A DNA stretch of 6,569 nucleotides from an uncultured Sulfurovum sp. GTDB taxonomy: Bacteria > Campylobacterota > Campylobacteria > Campylobacterales > Sulfurovaceae. Made by a program: the position numbers and the translations under genes. Location: contig CAMZNQ010000243.1 in the NCBI GenBank assembly GCA_947313765.1, positions 1 to 6,569 on the forward strand, given 5' to 3'. Position 1 is the first letter of the stretch; each line of letters opens with the position of its first letter. This document shows positions 1-6,559 of this stretch, piece after piece. The notes beneath the pieces are model-generated. The model worked only from the letters and a program-made list of their open reading frames with translations, made no database searches and was not told where the DNA came from.

Positions 1-387
<387 letters not shown>

Positions 388-1587
388 CTATCTCAACCCT
401 CTGAAAAGTTCTAACCTATCTAACTGCTCCCAAGGGTAGTCACTCTGTCCAACCTGTCCTCTACCTGCTACATCTGCATATAGGAATGTCTCTTTAGATG
501 GTTTATCTAAGGCAAATTTCTTTGTAATCCAGTTTGGAGTCAATGGAAAGTTATCCATTACAAAAGTAGAGAGTCTATCATCATCTAACCCATCAACTAC
601 TGTTCCGTAGGTATCAACAGCTACCGAGGTTGGTTTTGCTACACCAATAGCATAGGAGATTTGAACTACACATTTTTTTGCCAATCCACTAGCTACAATA
701 TGTTTTGCAATATATCTACTTGCATAGAGTCCTGAACGGTCAACTTTTGTATAATCTTTTGAACTTTGAGCGCCACCACCAATTGGTGCATATCCACCAA
801 AGCTATCTACAATAAGTTTTCTACCTGTTAAACCAGAGTCATGAAGTGGGGAGTGAGAGACATATTTACCTGTTGGGTTAATGTGTATAATACAATCTTC
901 TCTATTGTATAGTTCAGATGGTAATCCTGCATCATCAATAAGGGTTTGGATAAGCTCTCTAACACTCTCTATGTTCATACTAGCCACACAAGGTGCAGAG
1001 ACTACAATTGTATGAATCTTTTGAGGTTTACACGACTCAAAATTATCTTTTAGACCATAATCCATTGTCACTTGTGTCTTAATGTCAACACCTAACTCAT
1101 GAGGATTAGCTTTTGCATATTTATATACTTTATCCATCAATAGACGTGCATAGGTAATAGCAGATGGCATATAATTTTCTGTTTCACAATCTGCATAACC
1201 AAACATAATCCCTTGGTCTCCTGCACCTGTCTCTCCATCTTCTTGGTCAACACCTTGGTTAATATCTGGAGATTGTTCATTTAAAAGAACTTGAACATTA
1301 ACATCTTCAGGATATAGTGTCTCTTTATGTGTAAAGTGGTTATTTCCATTGTAACCTATCTCTATTAGAGCATCTTTAACCAATTGGATATAGTCATCAT
1401 TACTCATTTTAGTAGCAGAGGTAACCTCTCCACCAATAACAACATGGTTTCCTGCAACAAATACCTCTGATGCTACTCTTGATTTAGAGTCTCCAATAAT
1501 TAGTTTATCAACAATTGTATCGGCAATAATATCTGCACACTTATCTGGATGCCCTGGGGACACCACTTCACTTGTAAAAAGATACAT
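388..1587 (-). CDS. metK: S-adenosylmethionine synthetase (methionine adenosyltransferase)
   Basis: This cytoplasmic enzyme makes S-adenosylmethionine from methionine and ATP, releasing phosphate and pyrophosphate. At 399 residues it has the length of Campylobacter MetK, slightly longer than the roughly 384 of E. coli. Visible signatures are GHPDK at residues 12-16 (catalytic His13, metal-binding Asp15), GAGDQGIMFGYA at 121-132 (ATP and methionine site) and the glycine-rich P-loop-like signature GGGAQSSKDYTKVDRS at 270-285. In that last motif the usual Phe is Gln (GGGAQS instead of GGGAFS), which I believe is a lineage trait rather than damage. The ATG has a good Shine-Dalgarno (AAGGA, 5-base spacing) in the 19-base gap after lsrK. 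The gene lies inside an operon behind autoinducer-2-type genes and abuts wbpB. The gap upstream is too short for a SAM riboswitch. Confidence 0.98.
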   Translation of the reverse strand: MYLFTSEVVSPGHPDKCADIIADTIVDKLIIGDSKSRVASEVFVAGNHVVIGGEVTSATKMSNDDYIQLVKDALIEIGYNGNNHFTHKETLYPEDVNVQVLLNEQSPDINQGVDQEDGETGAGDQGIMFGYADCETENYMPSAITYARLLMDKVYKYAKANPHELGVDIKTQVTMDYGLKDNFESCKPQKIHTIVVSAPCVASMNIESVRELIQTLIDDAGLPSELYNREDCIIHINPTGKYVSHSPLHDSGLTGRKLIVDSFGGYAPIGGGAQSSKDYTKVDRSGLYASRYIAKHIVASGLAKKCVVQISYAIGVAKPTSVAVDTYGTVVDGLDDDRLSTFVMDNFPLTPNWITKKFALDKPSKETFLYADVAGRGQVGQSDYPWEQLDRLELFRGLR

Positions 1588-1592
1588 ATTTT

Positions 1593-1597
1593 TCCTT
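1593..1597 (-). promoter_or_regulatory. Ribosome binding site of metK
   Basis: AAGGA on the minus strand lies 5 bases before the metK ATG. It is the strongest Shine-Dalgarno in the five-gene operon. This suggests that metK is translated independently at a higher rate than the genes before it, which rely on weak sites or coupling. Confidence 0.75.
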
Positions 1598-1606
1598 ATA
1601 TTAAAT

Positions 1607-3169
1607 TTAAATTCCTGGTGCTTTCCACATCGACTCAGTTAATCCTCTATCAACCAAGGCTAACTGTGCCTCATATAGTTCACACCATTTTTTCTGTAAT
1701 GTATTATACTTATCAAAGTTTAAGCTATTGGGTAGATACTCTCTCTCCCATACCACTAACTTTTTAGATGCCTCAACCAAAGAGCCATATACTCCTGCTC
1801 CAACTCCTGCACTCATTGCTGAACCTAAAGCAGTAGCCTCTGTAACTTTTGGAACTTTAACTCTACACCCTGTTACATCTGCTAAAATCTGACACCAAAG
1901 CTCTCCTCTACTAGCCCCACCTGCAAATACAATCTCCTCTATCTTGACGTTTGTAAAATCTTCAATCTTTTTTAAATTGATAGCAGAGACAATACAAGCA
2001 TTCTCTTGTAGACTTCTAAAGATAGAGGCTCTGTTACAGATATTAGGGTCAAGTGATAGATTTAAAAAAGAGGGACTAGCATGATACCACTTACCATACT
2101 TCATGCTATCTGAAAATATAGGTACAATTCCATAAGAGCCAACAGGAACATCTTTTGCCTTCTCTTCTAAAACAGTATAGGTATCAATCCCTCTCTCTTC
2201 TGCTTCCATCTTCTCTAGTTCACAAAATGCATCTCTAAACCAACGCATTACTAAACCACTAAAAAAGGTTATTCCCTCTGCTTGTGAAACTCCATTAATT
2301 ACGTGAGGATTAACACGTATATTCATATCTAATGGTGGGGGAATATGGGAATCAATATTTACAACTTGTTGCCAAAAAGAGCCACCTAAAATGGCAACCT
2401 CTCCTCTTTTAACTACACCAAGACCTGCTGAACCTAACTGAACATCTCCTCCACCCATTACAACTTTTGTATCTGTTGATAGATTTGTCTCTTTTGAAGC
2501 CCAACTAGTTACCTCTCCTAAAACTTCTCCAACCTCTAAAACTTTGGGAAAGATATCATCTTTGATTCCAATCTCTTTAGCCATATCTGACACCCAACAA
2601 CGCTCTTTTAAGGAGAAGATACCTGTTGTTCCTCCATTACTTGGGTCAGTTGCTATCACTCCTGAAAGTTTAGCTAAAATCCAATCTCCTATCATAGAGA
2701 TAGATGCTACCTTTTCATAAACTTCTGGTTGATTATTTTTAAGCCATAAGAGACGAGGTAATGCACCTAAAGCAAAAGTTTGACCAGAAATTGAGTAGAA
2801 ATTCTCCTCTATCCCTTTAAAATTATCTTTAAGATACTTTACCTCTTTAGATGCACGAGCATCCACATTTGCCACAGCCCAAAGCTCTTTTCCTTCTCTA
2901 TCATAAAGTACAACTCCCTCACGCATAGATGTAGCAGAGAGTGCTAAGATATCATTAGAGTTAATGTCTGCTTTCTCTATTGACTCTTTGATACAATTTT
3001 TGGTTATCTCCCAATTTTTAGATGTATCAAAACTCATACTATTGAGTATACCCTCCTCCTCTATATGTATCCACTCTTGTTGAGATAGAGATATTTGATT
3101 TCCATCTAAATCAAATATAACTGCACGAACAGAACCTGTCCCTGCATCTATTGCCATTAAATATTGCAT
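1607..3169 (-). CDS. lsrK: Autoinducer-2 kinase (LsrK-like), FGGY carbohydrate kinase family
   Basis: An FGGY kinase of 520 residues (E. coli LsrK is 530), predicted to phosphorylate DPD, the open form of autoinducer-2, at C5 using ATP in the cytoplasm. The N-terminal actin-like domain opens with the phosphate-binding DAGTGSVRAVIFD at residues 8-20. SMREGVVLYD at 81-90 and NVDARA at 101-106 follow. GGGDVQLG at 239-246 supplies the presumed catalytic base Asp242. The C-terminal domain has the adenosine-site motif FAGGASRGELWCQILAD at 415-431. Long stretches agree with E. coli LsrK as I recall it: MRWFRDAFC at 308-316, GIDTYT at 327-332, WYHASPSF at 361-368, and the C-terminal GLTESMWKAPGI. Generic xylulose or glycerol kinases lack these. 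The start overlaps the end of the aldolase gene by 13 bases and has no clear Shine-Dalgarno, so translation is probably coupled; Met5 is a possible alternative start. The LsrK subfamily is well supported; activity on DPD is inferred. Confidence 0.9.
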   Translation of the reverse strand: MQYLMAIDAGTGSVRAVIFDLDGNQISLSQQEWIHIEEEGILNSMSFDTSKNWEITKNCIKESIEKADINSNDILALSATSMREGVVLYDREGKELWAVANVDARASKEVKYLKDNFKGIEENFYSISGQTFALGALPRLLWLKNNQPEVYEKVASISMIGDWILAKLSGVIATDPSNGGTTGIFSLKERCWVSDMAKEIGIKDDIFPKVLEVGEVLGEVTSWASKETNLSTDTKVVMGGGDVQLGSAGLGVVKRGEVAILGGSFWQQVVNIDSHIPPPLDMNIRVNPHVINGVSQAEGITFFSGLVMRWFRDAFCELEKMEAEERGIDTYTVLEEKAKDVPVGSYGIVPIFSDSMKYGKWYHASPSFLNLSLDPNICNRASIFRSLQENACIVSAINLKKIEDFTNVKIEEIVFAGGASRGELWCQILADVTGCRVKVPKVTEATALGSAMSAGVGAGVYGSLVEASKKLVVWEREYLPNSLNFDKYNTLQKKWCELYEAQLALVDRGLTESMWKAPGI

Positions 3170-4341
3170 CTAATCTTAGCCTGTTCTAAATCCCAATACT
3201 CCATATTAAAACTATCTTCTAGTGAGATGGAGTCATATCCACCAAGCATATCTGCACGAAGTACTGCTCTCATTGTATGCTCTACTATATCGTTTATGAT
3301 ATTTACCTCTTTATCTGTTTTACCAAATATTACAACTCCAAAATCTTTAATAACAGCGTAGTTAGGAGCAGGATTTAACATAACCTCATCTATTGATGCA
3401 AAGTGGTTAAAATACTCCTCATACTCCTCCATATACTCCTCTATGGCCTCTTCTATATTGTTATTGTTAATAATTAGTGGCTGATGTTTTGTTCTAATAA
3501 TATGTTCAGGAGTTAAAACACCACGAGTAGCAAACTCCTCTATATTCTCTTTAGACGCATAAGTTAAAGCTAATTGAGTCTGATTCATCTTAATCTTTAT
3601 GTGTTGTCCCTTAGCATTGCTAATCAACTGTTTTAATCTATCTATATTACAACTTATTGTTGGTTCAACATAGGGTATGTTTAGGGGGGCTTTCTTATCT
3701 AAAAACTCTTCTGCTTTAGTAACAGCCTCTATCATCTTATCGTAAGAGTTTTTAGCATCATTATCAAATGTAAAGATTCCATGGTTATGTAAAATAATAC
3801 CCTCACAACTATCCCAATCTGTATTTTGAGTCATCTCATTAATCTTTTTAGCTAAAAGAAATCCTGGCATCACATAGGGAACAACAAGAAAATGTGGAAA
3901 AAGATTCTCTATATACTCATCTCCATTTTGAGAATTAGATATTGTTACAACTGCATCAGCATGAGTATGGTCTACAAATTTAAAGGGGATAAGAGCATGT
4001 AAGATAGCCTCCACAGAGGGGTTAGGTGCAGTAGCATCAACCATTGCAGACTTCTGTCTTGCAACCATATCAATATCACTCAACTCCTCTAACTCTGCCA
4101 TATCTAAAAGAGCAGACATCTTAACAGGAGAGAATCCTTCTGGCTTTATTGAGGCTAAATCCCAACCAGAACCTTTTACATAGAGAATACCCTCTCCATT
4201 TACAATACTCTTTACAGATGTATTTCCACCACCATGAAGCACAAGCTCATCACTCTGTCCTAAAAGATTTGAACTATATACACGAAGCTCTAAATCACTG
4301 CTACATTTACCTGCCTCTTTGACATCCCATAAATTTTCCAT
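3157..4341 (-). CDS. Stand-alone class II (zinc) aldolase, related to the aldolase half of YuxG/RhaD-type fusion enzymes
   Basis: A 394-residue class II aldolase/adducin-family protein. The conserved site is complete: Glu111 in PSVEAILH (equivalent to the catalytic Glu73 of fuculose-1-phosphate aldolase), zinc ligands His125 and His127 in DHTHAD, and His187 in LHNHG. HGGGNTSVK at 36-44 is the substrate-phosphate loop. The aldolase domain spans about residues 15-225. The C-terminal part (RGVLTPEHIIRTK at 273-285, ending EYWDLEQAK) is the region that, in YuxG-like rhamnulose-phosphate aldolase/lactaldehyde dehydrogenase fusions, leads into a short-chain dehydrogenase domain. Here a TAA stop follows and the dehydrogenase half is absent, replaced by the overlapping lsrK gene. 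Such aldolases split ketose 1-phosphates into dihydroxyacetone phosphate and an aldehyde. The operon suggests a role after LsrK and the LsrG-like protein, in the place LsrF occupies elsewhere. Family certain; substrate unknown. Confidence 0.9.
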   Translation of the reverse strand: MENLWDVKEAGKCSSDLELRVYSSNLLGQSDELVLHGGGNTSVKSIVNGEGILYVKGSGWDLASIKPEGFSPVKMSALLDMAELEELSDIDMVARQKSAMVDATAPNPSVEAILHALIPFKFVDHTHADAVVTISNSQNGDEYIENLFPHFLVVPYVMPGFLLAKKINEMTQNTDWDSCEGIILHNHGIFTFDNDAKNSYDKMIEAVTKAEEFLDKKAPLNIPYVEPTISCNIDRLKQLISNAKGQHIKIKMNQTQLALTYASKENIEEFATRGVLTPEHIIRTKHQPLIINNNNIEEAIEEYMEEYEEYFNHFASIDEVMLNPAPNYAVIKDFGVVIFGKTDKEVNIINDIVEHTMRAVLRADMLGGYDSISLEDSFNMEYWDLEQAKIRCNI

Positions 4342-4344
4342 AAA

Positions 4345-4632
4345 CTAACCTAAAACCTTTAACTCATCACTATATTTACTCTCACAGTATGGTTCATAAG
4401 AAGATTTATAGATAGCATAGTGAGCAGAAGCTTTATGTCCATCCAGTGCCTTCTCATCTCTCCAACTCTCAACAGCCATAAACTTTCTAGGACTATTTTC
4501 ATATTGAAAAATATCATAAAAAATACATCCATCCTCTTTTTTGCTAGGCTCTACCATTGCTATTAAAAGCTCTCTCATCTTATCTTCACTACCATCTTTA
4601 GCAATAAAAGTTACTCTTTTTGTTATTGTCAT
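4345..4632 (-). CDS. LsrG-like antibiotic biosynthesis monooxygenase (ABM)-fold protein, possible phospho-AI-2 isomerase
   Basis: A small dimeric ferredoxin-like (ABM/YgiN/LsrG) protein, 95 residues from the ATG at 4632 or 99 from the ATG at 4644. I prefer 4632: it has GGA 7 bases upstream, whereas GGA touches the 4644 ATG directly, and the family normally begins just before the first strand (MTITKRVTFIAK). Family features, numbered from the longer start, are KKEDGCIFYDIFQ at 35-47, FMAVESWRDEKALDGH at 55-70 and AHY at 74-76. The HKxSxHY pattern resembles HKTTPHY in E. coli LsrG, which converts phospho-DPD to 3-hydroxy-2,4-pentanedione-5-phosphate. It is the first gene of the operon, 3 bases ahead of the aldolase and two genes before the LsrK-like kinase. 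That context favours an LsrG role over a YgiN-type quinol monooxygenase. The fold is secure; the isomerase role is inferred mainly from neighbours. Confidence 0.8.
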   Translation of the reverse strand: MTITKRVTFIAKDGSEDKMRELLIAMVEPSKKEDGCIFYDIFQYENSPRKFMAVESWRDEKALDGHKASAHYAIYKSSYEPYCESKYSDELKVLG

Positions 4633-4639
4633 ATATCTA

Positions 4640-4642
4640 TCC
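4640..4642 (-). promoter_or_regulatory. Ribosome binding site that decides the lsrG-like start
   Basis: GGA sits 7 bases before the ATG at 4632 and lies inside the extra codons of the longer reading. The alternative ATG at 4644 has its only GGA immediately adjacent, too close to work. This makes the 95-residue form the likelier protein. Confidence 0.5.
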
Positions 4643-4656
4643 ATTCCATGTTATTA

Positions 4657-4692
4657 TTTATGAATTATATCGCAAGAATGTAAAAAAAATCC
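4657..4692 (-). promoter_or_regulatory. Promoter of the lsrG-aldolase-lsrK-metK-wbpB operon
   Basis: On the minus strand, TTGCGATATAAT has a perfect TATAAT -10 box (4669 down to 4664) in a 110-base gap. A start near 4657 would leave a leader of about 25 bases to the ATG at 4632. No TTGACA-like -35 is present; the corresponding stretch is T-rich, as is usual for sigma-70 promoters of Campylobacterota. The T-run upstream is shared with the terminator of the preceding genes. The leader is too short for a riboswitch. No LsrR site can be identified. Confidence 0.6.
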
Positions 4693-4733
4693 AGATAAAA
4701 ATAGTGATTCTTTTATAAAAACTAATTTTTATC
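4682..4733 (-). terminator. Intrinsic terminator after prfB-MOSC
   Basis: Reading the minus strand, GATAAAAATTAGT pairs with ACTATTTTTATC across a 15-base loop, giving 12 pairs with one bulged base. TGGA then a run of eight T follow. The stem begins 21 bases after the MOSC stop codon, in the right place to end that transcript. The stem is AT-rich, so it may be less efficient than a GC-rich one. The loop contains a perfect 10-base palindrome, TTTTATAAAA (4711-4720). Confidence 0.6.
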
Positions 4734-4754
4734 AATTCATTTTTATATTAATAT

Positions 4755-5195
4755 TTAAGATAAGCTCACAATATCACCCTCTTTAATAAAACCCTCTTTA
4801 ATAACCTTAACAAATATTCCTCTATCTTTTCTCAATAATTTAGGTAGAGATTTATCAATAACAGATAGATGGTTACATATTGTACAGTTTTTAGTTATCT
4901 CAATAATAACATTATCCCCTATCTCTAGTTTAGTACCACCTGCAAAGGAGTATAGATTATAGTTAATTAAAATATTTTCTCCCAATGTACCATATTCCAT
5001 CTCAATATTACTATCTAAAGCCATTTTGTAGCTATGTAAAGAGGACATAAGAATTGAACGCTCTAAATCTTTACCATAAAATTTATCATCTACAACACCC
5101 TTTTTATCTAAATATAGTTCAGCTCTATTTTGACGCTTAGGCTCTTCTCTTTGTGAAATAAAAAGTTTTATCACTCTACCAATATCTTTTTTCAC
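4755..5195 (-). CDS. MOSC domain-containing protein
   Basis: A 146-residue single-domain MOSC protein (the C-terminal domain of molybdenum cofactor sulfurase, also in YiiM/YuaD). Domain features in order: an early GVVDDKFYGK at residues 33-42, GTLGENILI at 69-77, LEIGDNVIIEIT at 90-101, then Cys104 and Cys107. Cys107 aligns best with the conserved MOSC cysteine thought to carry or transfer sulfur. RGIFVKVIKEG at 125-135 and GDIVSL near the end complete the fold. Stand-alone MOSC proteins are predicted to handle molybdenum-cofactor sulfur or to act in N-hydroxylated-compound reduction; nothing nearby tells which. The start is GTG with AAGGTAG 5 bases upstream. It lies 37 bases after prfB with no terminator between, so the two are probably cotranscribed, and a terminator follows it. 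I see no molybdenum cofactor genes in the window. Confidence 0.82.
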   Translation of the reverse strand: MKKDIGRVIKLFISQREEPKRQNRAELYLDKKGVVDDKFYGKDLERSILMSSLHSYKMALDSNIEMEYGTLGENILINYNLYSFAGGTKLEIGDNVIIEITKNCTICNHLSVIDKSLPKLLRKDRGIFVKVIKEGFIKEGDIVSLS

Positions 5196-5232
5196 TATAA
5201 CTACCTTTTTTAGTAAATTATACTATTTAAAA

Positions 5233-6330
5233 TTAATATAATAGTTGAGAAATTAATACACCTTCAATAAGTTTGTCTATATCTCCGTCTAAAATAGCAT
5301 CTACGTTAGAGTAAGGAATATTGGAACGAGTATCTTTAATCTGTTGATATGGTGCTAAAACATAAGAACGAATCTGATGCCCCCAACCATTATCACTCTT
5401 TTCAACCCCATCTACTAAAGCCTGTTTCTTCTCCATCTCATACTCATAGAGGCGAGATTTCAACATCTTCATAGCTGTTGCCTTATTTTTATGTTGACTT
5501 CTATCGTTTTGACACTGAACAACAATATTTGTCTCTATATGAGTAATACGAATAGCACTCTCTGTTTTATTGACATGTTGACCACCTGCCCCTGAAGCTC
5601 TGTAAGTATCTATTCGTATATCTTTATCTTCAATGACAATATCAACATCATCATCAATTTCAGGAGAGACCATAACCGAAGAGAAAGAGGTGTGTCGCTT
5701 AGCATTAGAATCAAAAGGAGAGATTCTAACTAGACGATGAATACCATTCTCTACCTTTAGATAACCATAAGCATTCTCACCTTTAATAATAAAACTGACA
5801 TCTTTAATCCCAGCTTCATCTCCGGCTTGATAATCAAGCCCTTCCACTTTAAACCCTCTTCGTTCAGCCCAACGCAAATACATCCTGTAAAGCATATTTG
5901 CCCAATCTTGAGACTCTGTACCACCAGCCCCAGGATGAATAGATATAATTGCATTATTGCTATCATGCTCTCCACTAAGCATCATAGCCACCTCTAAATC
6001 ATTAATGCTATCCATCAAAAATTTAGAATCTTCAAAAAGCATCTCTAGTGTCTCTTCATCATTTTCAGATTTAGATAATTCAAAAAAATCTGAAGCATCA
6101 ACTACAGAATCTCTTGCATTTAAATATTTGTTCAACATACGCTCTTTTTTTTTCTTCTCTTGAGAAATCAAAGATGCCTCTTTTGCATTATCCCAAAAAG
6201 AAGGTTCTTCCTGAAGTCTATTTATAGTATCTATACGTTCAATAATCTCATCAGGTTTAACAATATTTTTAATATTTTCTATCTTAACAGTAAGTTTTTT
6301 AATTAATTCACTATACTCATATAAATCCAT
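5233..6330 (-). CDS. prfB: Peptide chain release factor 2
   Basis: RF2 recognises UGA and UAA in the ribosomal A site and triggers release of the finished peptide. All 365 residues are in one frame, matching the usual length. The N-terminal helical domain covers about residues 1-115. The stop-codon-reading tripeptide SPF is at 204-206 (RF1 has PxT), which fixes the identity as RF2. The hydrolysis motif GGQ is at 249-251 in [18 protein letters not shown]. The codons where many bacteria carry the CUUUGAC programmed +1 frameshift are CCT GAT (Pro26-Asp27) in continuous frame, so autoregulation by frameshifting is absent. The start ATG has a weak GGA about 9 bases upstream. The gene follows the 5S rRNA by about 110 bases and precedes the MOSC gene on the same strand. 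Confidence 0.97.
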   Translation of the reverse strand: MDLYEYSELIKKLTVKIENIKNIVKPDEIIERIDTINRLQEEPSFWDNAKEASLISQEKKKKERMLNKYLNARDSVVDASDFFELSKSENDEETLEMLFEDSKFLMDSINDLEVAMMLSGEHDSNNAIISIHPGAGGTESQDWANMLYRMYLRWAERRGFKVEGLDYQAGDEAGIKDVSFIIKGENAYGYLKVENGIHRLVRISPFDSNAKRHTSFSSVMVSPEIDDDVDIVIEDKDIRIDTYRASGAGGQHVNKTESAIRITHIETNIVVQCQNDRSQHKNKATAMKMLKSRLYEYEMEKKQALVDGVEKSDNGWGHQIRSYVLAPYQQIKDTRSNIPYSNVDAILDGDIDKLIEGVLISQLLY

Positions 6331-6342
6331 CTTTTAGTATCC

Positions 6343-6368
6343 ATTATATTAAATTGAATGATATTTTA
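6343..6368 (-). promoter_or_regulatory. Candidate promoter of prfB
   Basis: In the 110-base gap after 5S rRNA, the minus strand reads TTTGGATAAAATATC, giving a TAAAAT -10 (6368 down to 6363) and a start near 6356, about 25 bases before the ATG. A perfect TATAAT also lies at 6348 down to 6343, but a start from it would leave only about 6 leader bases and lose the GGA site. The first is therefore favoured. The upstream stretch is T-rich without a -35 box. Otherwise I see nothing coding in this gap. Confidence 0.4.
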
Positions 6369-6424
6369 TCCAAAAGAGTAGTAAGTTTAAAGAAAAGTTA
6401 AAAAGAAAATAGTAATTGATTTTA

Positions 6425-6443
6425 TTTGAAGAAAAAATTCAAA
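6425..6443 (-). terminator. Weak hairpin at the 3' end of 5S rRNA, possible terminator or processing signal
   Basis: TTTGAA and TTCAAA form a perfect 6-base stem around a 7-base loop, right at the 3' end of the 5S rRNA. On the minus strand only TAAAATC follows, with scattered T-runs further on rather than a solid tract. It may be a poor terminator, an RNase processing stem, or chance in AT-rich DNA. Confidence 0.27.
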
Positions 6444-6559
6444 GAGGCAACGACCTACATTCCCAACTCAGACAGAGTAAGTATTATCGGCGATGGGAGG
6501 CTTGACTTCCAGGTTCGGAATGGAGCTGGGTATTACCCTCCCTCTAAGCCCACCTCTAA
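6442..6559 (-). rRNA. rrf: 5S ribosomal RNA
   Basis: The minus strand contains the conserved loop core CTCCATTCCGAACCTGGAAG, followed by CATCGCCGATAATACT and ending with GGTCGTTGCCTCT. The secondary structure fits: AGAGGTGG near 6557 pairs, with wobbles, with CGTTGCCTCT near 6443 (helix I); GGGAGG pairs with CCTCCC (helix II); CCAG pairs with CTGG (helix III). Distance between the helix I ends is about 115 bases, so the gene is essentially complete. Exact ends are uncertain by a few bases. It is presumably the last gene of an rRNA operon, with 23S beyond the high-coordinate edge; that is inferred, not seen. Confidence 0.94.

Noticed and set aside
1588..1606. SAM riboswitch before metK
   Set aside because: Only 19 bases separate lsrK and metK; no room for any aptamer. 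The operon leader of about 25 bases is also too short.
1549..1767. 72-codon plus-strand reading frame spanning the metK/lsrK junction
   Set aside because: Antisense to two well-supported genes, low-complexity composition with no recognisable domain.
1607..3169. Kinase as methylthioribose kinase
   Set aside because: MtnK belongs to the choline-kinase-like fold; this protein has clear FGGY motifs and LsrK-specific stretches.
3164..3361. 65-codon plus-strand reading frame
   Set aside because: Mirror of the aldolase C-terminus; serine-rich shadow typical of antisense frames.
3405..3450. Repetitive CTCCTC/TACTCC tract as a possible simple-sequence (phase-variable) repeat
   Set aside because: It encodes the EEAIEEYMEEYEEYF helix of the aldolase C-terminal part; units are imperfect and the frame is maintained, so composition explains it.
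3157..4341. Aldolase gene as a frameshifted or truncated pseudogene of a YuxG-type fusion
   Set aside because: The aldolase domain and its catalytic residues are intact, and the sequence after the stop is functional lsrK rather than a decayed dehydrogenase domain.
4645..4754. Small RNA or CRISPR-like repeat in the intergenic gap
   Set aside because: The repeats are a single hairpin plus AT-rich matches; terminator and promoter account for the gap.
5757..5975. 72-codon minus-strand reading frame within prfB
   Set aside because: Out-of-frame shadow of the conserved RF2 core domain.
5957..6163. 68-codon plus-strand reading frame opposite prfB
   Set aside because: Serine-rich antisense shadow of the RF2 helical domain ending in a poly-Phe run.
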